Shown here one piece after another: positions 1-5,414 of a stretch of 5,846 nucleotides of DNA. The notes beneath the pieces were generated by a model. The model was not told the DNA's origin. It was given only the letters and a program-made list of their open reading frames with translations, and did not search any database. The first letter of the stretch is position 1. Each line of letters opens with the position of its first letter. The stretch lies in assembly GCA_002455755.1 (NCBI GenBank), contig DKLL01000205.1, positions 379-6,224 on the forward strand. Reading direction: 5' to 3'. This DNA is from Acinetobacter sp. UBA6641 (GTDB lineage: Bacteria > Pseudomonadota > Gammaproteobacteria > Pseudomonadales > Moraxellaceae). The translations under genes were made by a program, and so were the position numbers.

Positions 1-810
1 ACCGAATATATGCTCAGCCTTTCCATGCCACTCAGCTTTAAAAAACATTCAATCAATATTAATTCGATGAGCACTAAAACCACCCAGACTCTAGGTGTAA
101 ATGCGGTAGTCAATGAACGCTTGAGTTATGGTGCGACTGCTTCTGGTGAATTTGATGATGCTGCTAATTTGAATGTCAATGCACAGTACCGCACCAATGC
201 CATCACCCTGGGGGGCTCGTATAGTTATTCAGATACGTTCGACCAGATCATGCTGAATGCCCGCGGTAATATTGTGGCACATAAAAAAGGCCTGTTATTC
301 GCTCCCGACCAGGGCCAAACCATGGTTTTGGTCTACGCACCCAATGCAAGTGGGGCAAAAGTAAATAATGGCGTGGGACTCAATATTAATAAATCGGGCT
401 ATGCGGTCGTTCCTTATGTCACGCCATATCGCCTGAATGATATCAGCCTTGACCCGCAAAATATGTCAACCAATGTGGAACTGGAAGAAACCAGTCAACG
501 TATTGCGCCATTTGCCGGTGCCATTGCACAAGTCAGTTTTGCCACTAAATCGGGTAAAGCCATCTATATTCAAAGCACTCAGGCCAATGGTGTCTCCCTT
601 CCTTTTGCATCTGATGTTTATGACAGTCAAGGTCAAAATATAGGTATGGTCGCACAAGGCAGTTTGGTTTATTTACGTAGCAATACCTTAACGGACCGTA
701 TCCAGATTAAATGGGGTGAAGCTGAAGATCAGCAATGTCATCTTCAATATGATGTGTCTAAAATGCCCAATGATCAGAACATTTTAATGACGGAGGCAAT
801 ATGCCGGTAA
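1..810 (+). CDS. Fimbrial usher, C-terminal part (5' end outside window)
   Basis: This is the outer-membrane usher of a chaperone-usher pilus (FimD/PapC family), which takes chaperone-bound subunits and secretes the growing fibre. The frame is open from base 1, giving 269 visible residues, roughly the last third of a family member of about 800-880. The first ~95 residues are alternating beta-strand sequence of the last barrel strands, ending in GNIVAHKKG. Then come the usher hallmarks: QTMVLVYAPNASGAKV, SGYAVVPYVTPYRLNDISLD (about residues 132-151), NVELEET, and the C-terminal plug-like domain with IQIKWGEAEDQQC. Two cysteines (about 246 and 268, the second just before the stop) fit the conserved CTD2 disulfide. 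The stop codon overlaps the start of the adhesin gene, so the two are probably translationally coupled. The start codon, plug and N-terminal chaperone-binding domain lie upstream of the window. Family assignment is secure; which named pilus it belongs to cannot be told. Confidence 0.95.
   Translation, partial: TEYMLSLSMPLSFKKHSININSMSTKTTQTLGVNAVVNERLSYGATASGEFDDAANLNVNAQYRTNAITLGGSYSYSDTFDQIMLNARGNIVAHKKGLLFAPDQGQTMVLVYAPNASGAKVNNGVGLNINKSGYAVVPYVTPYRLNDISLDPQNMSTNVELEETSQRIAPFAGAIAQVSFATKSGKAIYIQSTQANGVSLPFASDVYDSQGQNIGMVAQGSLVYLRSNTLTDRIQIKWGEAEDQQCHLQYDVSKMPNDQNILMTEAICR
792..803 (+). promoter_or_regulatory. Ribosome binding site of the adhesin gene inside the usher 3' end
   Basis: GGAGG at 792-796 lies 4 nt before the ATG at 801, within the last usher codons. 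It fixes the adhesin start, since no other start codon lies near it in that frame. The short spacer plus the 10-bp gene overlap suggests translational coupling between usher and adhesin. Confidence 0.7.
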
Positions 811-1829
811 ATTACAAGTTATTCAGTAATGTACTGTTTTGCATCTTGGGTTTGGGCATATCCCAGCACGGTGCTGCATTCTGTTATGATGCCACTTTAG
901 GCTGGGGAAGTCTGACTTCAGTTGATGTCAATATGGCGGTCGGACGTGTTGTAGTCAAACCTAGCGATGCAGTAGGTACTATTTTACGTAAAGCGACATT
1001 TCCTATTGTTCCCAATAATTCAAGAGTTCGCTGTACCTCTTATTCCGATAAAATTTATGCCGATATTAAACAGGGTTATTCTTTAAGTGTTTTAGGACAA
1101 AATATTTACAATACCAATATTCCCGGTATTGGCATTCGTTTATATCGGGAAGCTGAAGATAGCGCCAACTTTTCAGGTTACTATCCGTACCAAAAGAATC
1201 TTGACCCGTTAATCTACTACAGTCTGGGACAAGGTTACTTTGTAGTAGAAATTATTAAAACCTTGAATAACTCAGGTTCAGGCAGCCTTATTCCAGGGTT
1301 ATATAGCAGCTACTATGTTTCTGGCCTTGAAAACAGACCCTTATTGACCAGTACGGTGTATGGTAATGCCATTACTATTGCCTCATCTTCATGTGAAATT
1401 CAAGGCAATATCAATAAAACCATCACTCTGCCCAGCGTAAAAAAATCAGACTTTAAAGGGGTAGGCAGTACGCAGGGTGAACAGATCTTTGATGTCGATA
1501 TTTTGTGTAATGGCGGAAGCAACAATACGGGCGTTAACGTGGAAAGTAAAATTGGACTCACTTTTGATTATCCCGCTGAAACTAACACTACAAATGTATT
1601 AGCCAATACAGCAACGACTTCAAAAGCCAATGGCGTGGGTGTACAACTGTTAATGAGGGATCAGAACAAAGTGATTAGTAAAGGTGAAAAAATTAATGTC
1701 GGCAATATAAATTCGAACCAGATTCGCCAATATAATTTGCCTATGAAAGCACGTTATTACCAGACAAATAATGAAGTTTCCGCAGGAAATGTAAAAGCCA
1801 TGGCAACCATCACAATCACATATGATTAA
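801..1829 (+). CDS. Two-domain fimbrial tip adhesin
   Basis: The 342-residue secreted protein has the layout of a FimH/F17G-type tip adhesin: an N-terminal receptor-binding domain followed by a C-terminal pilin domain that joins the fibre by donor-strand complementation. Residues 1-26 are a signal peptide (hydrophobic VLFCILGLGI, likely cleavage after GAA). Mature cysteines form two plausible pairs, C28-C78 in the N-terminal domain and C198-C236 in the pilin domain. The pilin domain begins near SSSCEIQGNINKTITLPSV, continues with QIFDVDILC, and ends in the alternating strand MATITITYD expected of the final beta strand. The N-terminal domain (about 27-190) is rich in Tyr, Ser and Asn (for example SGYYPYQ and LYSSYYVSG), compatible with glycan binding, but no specific lectin family is recognised. 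The position directly after the usher, with a 10-bp overlap, supports the tip-adhesin role. At 342 residues it is too long to be the major pilin. The receptor is unknown. Confidence 0.87.
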   Translation: MPVNYKLFSNVLFCILGLGISQHGAAFCYDATLGWGSLTSVDVNMAVGRVVVKPSDAVGTILRKATFPIVPNNSRVRCTSYSDKIYADIKQGYSLSVLGQNIYNTNIPGIGIRLYREAEDSANFSGYYPYQKNLDPLIYYSLGQGYFVVEIIKTLNNSGSGSLIPGLYSSYYVSGLENRPLLTSTVYGNAITIASSSCEIQGNINKTITLPSVKKSDFKGVGSTQGEQIFDVDILCNGGSNNTGVNVESKIGLTFDYPAETNTTNVLANTATTSKANGVGVQLLMRDQNKVISKGEKINVGNINSNQIRQYNLPMKARYYQTNNEVSAGNVKAMATITITYD

Positions 1830-1880
1830 TTGACCCAGATCACACTTTATCGATTATTTGCATATAGAATATAAAACAAC

Positions 1881-1909
1881 TTGATTTTAGTAATATGTAA
1901 AGGTATTTA
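1881..1909 (+). promoter_or_regulatory. Candidate sigma-70 promoter for the small pilin-like gene
   Basis: TTGATT at 1881-1886 and TATTTA at 1904-1909 are separated by 17 bp and sit 34 bp before the ATG at 1944. The 114-bp gap after the adhesin has no terminator-like hairpin, so the gene could also be transcribed by read-through. AT-rich DNA gives such matches easily, so this is tentative. Confidence 0.3.
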
Positions 1910-1943
1910 TTAACTATAGAGCATCTCTTCTAAGGATTGTGAG

Positions 1944-2240
1944 ATGAAGTTAATAAAATACTTTTTTGGTTTTTTTTGTGCCGCTGTGCTGTGTAACATT
2001 ACTGTCGGCCATGCTGAAAATATTGAGTTTCAAGGCAATATTGTAGAGTTTAGCTGTGCAGAAAATTCACAAAATAAAGACTGTAAAAATATTTACATTT
2101 TAGCCTCAGACCTTCGCCAACTTTCAAATATAAATACGCAGGCTAAAATTTTAAAAAATTCGAACAATGATATCGCTCAACTGAAAGTTGAAAACCTTGA
2201 TAAGGACTCACATAAAGTTATATTGATCAATTATTATTAA
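1944..2240 (+). CDS. Small secreted pilin-like protein (98 aa), function unknown
   Basis: No confident family name. The protein has a clear signal peptide (KLIK, then a Phe/Ala/Val-rich core, likely cleaved after VGHA at residue 24), leaving about 74 mature residues. The start is supported by AAGGA at 1932-1936 with a 7-nt spacer. The mature N-terminus, IEFQGNIVEFSC, resembles the first strand and first cysteine of type 1 pilins (a G-x-I-x-x-x-x-C pattern). The C-terminus, HKVILINYY, resembles the final pilin strand with a terminal aromatic residue. Mature cysteines C38 and C47 are only nine residues apart, much closer than in a normal pilin, and the length is about half that of one (usually ~150 mature residues). 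GC is about 30%, lower than its neighbours. It follows the adhesin by 114 bp and precedes a strong terminator, so it probably belongs to the pilus locus. It could be a minimal pilin, a fibre terminator or anchor, a decayed pilin, or an unrelated periplasmic protein. Confidence 0.75.
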   Translation: MKLIKYFFGFFCAAVLCNITVGHAENIEFQGNIVEFSCAENSQNKDCKNIYILASDLRQLSNINTQAKILKNSNNDIAQLKVENLDKDSHKVILINYY

Positions 2241-2248
2241 CCTTTAAA

Positions 2249-2281
2249 AAAAAAGAATGAGCTCAAAGCTCATTCTTTTTT
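2249..2281. terminator. Bidirectional Rho-independent terminator
   Basis: A perfect inverted repeat pairs 2249-2263 with 2267-2281 around a 3-nt CAA loop. The core is GAATGAGCT / AGCTCATTC, flanked by an A-run on the left and a T-run on the right, so each strand ends its stem in a U tract. It begins 9 bp after the small pilin-like gene's stop on the plus strand and lies 19 bp past the stop of the 37-residue ORF on the minus strand. It therefore can end transcription from both sides. Confidence 0.9.
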
Positions 2282-2299
2282 GCTATAAATCGACTTGAA

Positions 2300-2413
2300 T
2301 TAAAGTGATTTATTGACTCCACACTTTCTGCATTCCTTATGTTCCCCAATCTCTTGCATGTGTTCATATTCATATACATGTAAGCAAAATAATTTCATAA
2401 GTAATTGAAGCAT
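2300..2413 (-). CDS. Small Cys/His protein, possible zinc-binding (37 aa)
   Basis: This short ORF starts at the ATG at 2413 (MLQLLMKLFCLHVYEYEH...) and ends at TAA 2300. An AAGGGAG Shine-Dalgarno sequence at 2422-2428 lies 8 nt upstream of that ATG. A second in-frame ATG at 2398 has no such site. The protein is charged and not low-complexity, although the DNA around it is very AT-rich. It carries C10-L-H12 near the start and C28-R-K-C31 near the end, within EIGEHKECRKCGVNKSL. That is a CxH...CxxC arrangement able to hold one zinc ion. The terminator just past the stop has a U tract in this orientation, which supports a genuine transcription unit convergent with the pilus operon. Small CLH...CxxCG proteins occur as unnamed hypothetical proteins in Acinetobacter and phages; I recall this only generally. 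Function is unknown: nucleic-acid binding or a partner-binding zinc knuckle would be guesses. Confidence 0.6.
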   Translation of the reverse strand: MLQLLMKLFCLHVYEYEHMQEIGEHKECRKCGVNKSL

Positions 2414-2588
2414 TTTCCAAACTCCCTTCTGATTATTTTAAAAAATTTAAATTTTTTTAAAAATATTTCATCCCGAAACATCAATATGATCAAAAAAAGA
2501 TCACCCTTATTTATTACCATATTTTTATGATAATTCAAATAACTTAAGTTTAATTTTTCAAGAAAATTACAAAATAAAAATTTCACTT

Positions 2589-2726
2589 AATGCTTTAAAT
2601 CAGCACGGCCAGGTTTGACGAAAGATAAAAATTATCAGGGAATTACCCTTTGTATGAAGTGCGAGCATTTTCCTGGGTATAAGGCAGGCTCACTTTGAAT
2701 GAGCTGTCCGGCATTTTTAATGCTGG
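2589..2726. other. Nested inverted repeats, possible structured RNA
   Basis: Several short complementary segments are arranged like an RNA fold. AATGCT (2589-2594) pairs with AGCATT (2664-2669). Inside it GCAC (2603-2606) pairs with GTGC (2659-2662). These enclose two hairpins, GATAA-AAA-TTATC (2624-2636) and AGGG-AATTA-CCCT (2637-2649). Next come GCTCA/TGAGC (2688-2692 with 2700-2704) and CCGGCAT/ATGCTGG (2708-2714 with 2720-2726, one G-U pair). CCAGG (2609-2613) can instead pair with CCTGG (2672-2676), which would compete with the outer stem. No clear promoter was found, so the strand is unknown. A small RNA or a multicopy intergenic element are both possible; chance pairing is not excluded. 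Confidence 0.3.
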
Positions 2727-2805
2727 TGCTATAGTTTTCTAGATGTCTTTAATACGAAAAGGGAACAATATAGTCCCCCTGATATTAAACTGGGTTTTAT
2801 TCACA

Positions 2806-2850
2806 CTTTCTGGTCTTGGAAAGCTGTTTCCTGTTCCCAAGACCAGAAAG
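2806..2850 (-). terminator. Long-stem hairpin after the transporter gene, possible terminator
   Basis: A perfect 14-bp inverted repeat pairs CTTTCTGGTCTTGG (2806-2819) with CCAAGACCAGAAAG (2837-2850) across a 17-nt loop. A smaller repeat, GGAAA-GCTG-TTTCC (2818-2831), is nested in it and competes for two bases. It begins 54 bp past the transporter stop on the minus strand, where an operon terminator would be expected. There is no U tract after it on either strand, so it may instead be an mRNA 3'-end stabiliser or protein-binding site. Confidence 0.45.
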
Positions 2851-2904
2851 AAGGCTTCATTTCACTGTTTGTTGATTTAATTGATTAAATTTTATCTATG
2901 GATA

Positions 2905-4257
2905 TCAAGGATGAGATAAATCTGTTTCTGCTGCATTTTTTACCGTTACGTTGGAGTGATGGTTATTGAACTTGTCACGTTTCATAAAGCACGTACAGAA
3001 GATCGCAAATACTGCCATGCCTACAATATAGGTAATAATCAAATGAGGACTGCCCTCACCCACACTTAACAGCTTAGTTGCAATCAGGGGAGCCAAGCCT
3101 CCTCCAATGACTCCGGCAAACTGCACAGAAATTGAAATGCCGCTATATCGGATTTCGGTCGGGAATTGTCGGGCGAATAACTGCGATTGCGGTGCATACA
3201 TCAGTGGGAAAACCACACCAATGGCAAGTACGATTGCAGTCCAGACCAAGAGTGGGTCTTTGGTATCCAGCATACTGAAAAATGGATAGCAATAAAGTGC
3301 AAGCACCACCAGACCAAACATAAACATGTTTCTTTGGCCCACCTTATCGGAAAAATGTCCGAATAAAGGCGTCATAATCATAATCAAGCCACCCCCACAA
3401 ATTGTGGCAAATAGAATGTCTTGACGGGGAATTCCAAGTTTTGTCGTGGTATAGGCGAGTGCGAAGGTGGAAGCAATATAGAACCATGCATTCTCGGCGG
3501 CACGAGCAAAAATAATGGTTAGAAGCTCTCGCGGATGGTTTTTGAAAACTTGCAAAGCGGGTACTTTAATTTCCTGTGCCTGGTCTTTAACTTTTTCAAA
3601 ATCTGGGGACTCAGGAACTTTGACTCGGATATACCAGCCCACCCCTAACAGGACAATACTGGCAAGGAATGGAATTCGCCATCCCCAGCTAAATAGGCTG
3701 GCTTCTGGCAGCATGGATACCAACCCCAGCGCGATTGATGCAAGCATGAGTCCACCACCTGCACTGGCCTGAGGTAAACTGCCCCAAAATCCCTTGCCTC
3801 CCTCGGGTGCATGTTCAACTGCCATTAAAACGGCACCGCCCCATTCTCCTCCCATCGCCATACCTTGTATAAAGCGCAGTATGACAAGACATACCGTAGC
3901 CCAATAGCCAATACTTTCATAAGTGGGCAATAAACCAATGAGAACGGTGGGAATACCCATCATAATCAGCGTAGTCAATAACATGGCTTTACGGCCAATT
4001 TTGTCTCCAAAATGACCAAACACAATTCCGCCCAGAGGACGGCCAATGAATCCTACTGCATAAGTAGCAAATGCAGCCATTACACCCATCAATGGATCTA
4101 GATTAGGAAAGAAGAGTTTATTGAAAATTAATGCGGCAGCTGCACCGTAAATAAAAAAATCGTACCATTCAATAGTTGTACCCACCATACTGGATATACC
4201 AGCCAAACGGTGGGAAGACTTTTTAGCTTGAGGCTGTGATTGTTGTTCGGGTTTCAT
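2905..4257 (-). CDS. MFS transporter, metabolite:H+ symporter (MHS) family
   Basis: This inner-membrane protein of 450 residues is in the major facilitator superfamily, of the MHS type (relatives include ShiA, KgtP and ProP), which import organic acids or osmolytes with protons. Signature features, numbered from the chosen start, are TTIEWYDFFIYGAAA in TM1 (about 27-41), FIGRPLGG, and motif A GHFGDKIGRK (81-90) between TM2 and TM3. These are followed by LRFIQGMAMGGEWGGA (127-142), WRIPF (193-197), and PESPDF at the start of the central loop. The second-half motif A is GHFSDKVGQR (300-309), with FPTEIRYSGIS at 365-375. About twelve hydrophobic segments are visible. An upstream ATG at 4290 would add 11 residues, but the ATG at 4257 has GAGGG 6 nt ahead (4264-4268) and is preferred. 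It follows the hydrolase gene by 68 bp with no terminator, so co-transcription is likely. The substrate cannot be read from the sequence; the neighbours suggest a short branched or hydroxy organic acid. Confidence 0.9.
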   Translation of the reverse strand: MKPEQQSQPQAKKSSHRLAGISSMVGTTIEWYDFFIYGAAAALIFNKLFFPNLDPLMGVMAAFATYAVGFIGRPLGGIVFGHFGDKIGRKAMLLTTLIMMGIPTVLIGLLPTYESIGYWATVCLVILRFIQGMAMGGEWGGAVLMAVEHAPEGGKGFWGSLPQASAGGGLMLASIALGLVSMLPEASLFSWGWRIPFLASIVLLGVGWYIRVKVPESPDFEKVKDQAQEIKVPALQVFKNHPRELLTIIFARAAENAWFYIASTFALAYTTTKLGIPRQDILFATICGGGLIMIMTPLFGHFSDKVGQRNMFMFGLVVLALYCYPFFSMLDTKDPLLVWTAIVLAIGVVFPLMYAPQSQLFARQFPTEIRYSGISISVQFAGVIGGGLAPLIATKLLSVGEGSPHLIITYIVGMAVFAIFCTCFMKRDKFNNHHSNVTVKNAAETDLSHP

Positions 4258-4325
4258 ATATATCCCTCTTGTATTTTTTAGCAGTGTCATCCGTGACCCA
4301 CTTCGTTATTTAAAATAAATACCGA

Positions 4326-5393
4326 TTATTTATAACAAAGCGAATCTATCTGTTGCTGAGTCCAGACAGGCCAGAGCTTTTCCAGCGTTTGTTCAAATTT
4401 TGAATTGTCTGTTTGCCATTGTGGATTTTTGTCTTTATCAATAATCAGTGCGCGAACGCCTTCAATAAAGTCGCCCTGCTCTAACCAGACATCCTGCAAA
4501 TCCCGTTCTAGCTGCATGCATTTTTCCAGTGACAAATTCTGTCCAGCTTGCTGTAACTTCAGGCTGGTTTGCTTGGCCATGACCGGACGCTGCCGCAAGA
4601 TCGTCAACATTTTGTTGGCCCATTCCTGATTAGTTGCACTACTTGCATGATCAAGGCTCTGTTCAATCTCCTCCAGGTGTTGATAGCCAAAATGCTGATT
4701 AATCAGATCTGCACGTTTTTGCAGCTCGCTTTCTACCGGATGCGTAATATAGGAACTAATGATCTTTTGAATCTCAATCGGGTTTAATACCGGTGCTGCA
4801 ATCAATGCTGCTTCTAATTCAGCAAAAAGCTCACCCGGCACATGATAATCGACCAGATCCAGATACAGCGCATCACTGCTGCTGATCTGTTCACCGGTCA
4901 AGGCCATATAGACACCGACTTCATCCAGTCGGGACAGAAAATGGGTTGCACCGACATCCGGGAAAAAGCCAATCGCGGTTTCCGGCATGGCAAAACGTGA
5001 TTTTTCGCTGGTCACTTTAATATGACACGCCTGCGCCAGGCCAAAACCGCCACCCAGGACATAACCATCCAGCATCGCGATCACGGGTTTGGGGAAATTG
5101 CGCAGTGTGCCCAGCATTTTATATTCGGTGGCAAAAAAATCCTGATATTGGGTATTGCCGGCCTGATAGCTGTCATACAGATAACGGATATCGCCTCCGG
5201 CACAGAAGGCTTTGGGACTGTTGGAATTGATCAGAATCGCTTGTACCTGTGGCTCATGACGCCACTGATCGAGTTGTGCCTGAATGCCCTGAATCATCGG
5301 CAGGGTTAAGGCATTTAAATGGCTGCTGCGGTCCAGGCTGATGATGCCCAGACCTCCCTCCGCCCGAATTGCTAAATTATTTTCATTACTCAT
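4326..5393 (-). CDS. 3-hydroxyisobutyryl-CoA hydrolase
   Basis: This crotonase-superfamily thioesterase hydrolyses 3-hydroxyisobutyryl-CoA to free 3-hydroxyisobutyrate and CoA in valine degradation, in the cytoplasm. At 355 residues it has the length of the HIBCH group, about 100 longer than a plain enoyl-CoA hydratase. Diagnostic segments are KAFCAGGDIR (61-70, oxyanion hole region), DGYVLGGGFGLA (109-120), AMPETAIGFFPDVGA (135-149) and DFIEGVRALIIDKDKNPQW (308-326). Glu138 and Asp146 have the same spacing as the catalytic Glu/Asp pair of human HIBCH (E169 and D177, from memory). The FPDVG segment and the GVRALIIDKD tail separate HIBCH from ordinary hydratases. The start ATG at 5393 is preceded by AGGAA (5401-5405) with a 7-nt spacer. 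It lies 21 bp downstream of the enoyl-CoA hydratase, clearly one operon, and the two enzymes act in sequence. Rapid removal of the CoA ester also limits toxic methacrylyl-CoA. Automatic annotation may call it only enoyl-CoA hydratase/isomerase. Confidence 0.93.
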   Translation of the reverse strand: MSNENNLAIRAEGGLGIISLDRSSHLNALTLPMIQGIQAQLDQWRHEPQVQAILINSNSPKAFCAGGDIRYLYDSYQAGNTQYQDFFATEYKMLGTLRNFPKPVIAMLDGYVLGGGFGLAQACHIKVTSEKSRFAMPETAIGFFPDVGATHFLSRLDEVGVYMALTGEQISSSDALYLDLVDYHVPGELFAELEAALIAAPVLNPIEIQKIISSYITHPVESELQKRADLINQHFGYQHLEEIEQSLDHASSATNQEWANKMLTILRQRPVMAKQTSLKLQQAGQNLSLEKCMQLERDLQDVWLEQGDFIEGVRALIIDKDKNPQWQTDNSKFEQTLEKLWPVWTQQQIDSLCYK

Positions 5394-5414
5394 TATGCTT
5401 TTCCTATTCTTGTT

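Larger units (their letters stand above)
2414..2904. other. Intergenic region, AT-rich then hairpin-rich
   Basis: No convincing protein gene is seen in these 491 bases. Bases 2430-2590 are extremely A+T-rich and hold the leader of the 37-residue ORF, including the inverted repeat TGATC-A7-GATCA at 2487-2503. On the minus strand TTGATC followed 17 nt later by TGAAAT is a weak promoter candidate for that ORF. Bases 2589-2726 carry clustered short inverted repeats, and 2806-2850 a long-stem hairpin; both are listed separately. Short ORFs here lack Shine-Dalgarno sequences. Confidence 0.6.

Noticed and set aside
2395..2586. 63-codon minus-strand ORF in the AT-rich spacer
   Set aside because: It starts with GTG, has no Shine-Dalgarno site, encodes a low-complexity Phe/Lys/Ile/Asn sequence dictated by AT content, and overlaps the better supported 37-residue ORF out of frame.
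2591..2698. Plus-strand open stretch containing CMKCEH, another CxxC-His pattern
   Set aside because: It has no start codon with a ribosome binding site (ATG only at 2654, giving 14 residues) and no resemblance to the 37-residue protein beyond CxxC.
2643..2714. 23-codon minus-strand ORF starting MPDSSFKVSLPYTQ
   Set aside because: The peptide looks somewhat protein-like, but there is no ribosome binding site, a stop lies in frame shortly upstream, and it sits inside the inverted-repeat segment. Possibly a relic or chance ORF.
2822..2833. AGCTGTTTCCTG identical to part of the common lacZ/M13 reverse primer region
   Set aside because: Only 12 bases match and the flanks are unrelated; it is part of the natural hairpin loop, so vector contamination is not supported.
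4258..4325. Possible internal promoter before the transporter (TTGTTA and TTTTAA-like boxes on the minus strand)
   Set aside because: The match is weak and the DNA AT-rich; read-through from the hydrolase gene explains expression without it.
4405..4787. Plus-strand ORFs opposite the hydrolase gene
   Set aside because: They are antisense to a well-conserved hydrolase with intact motifs, and have no recognisable domains of their own.
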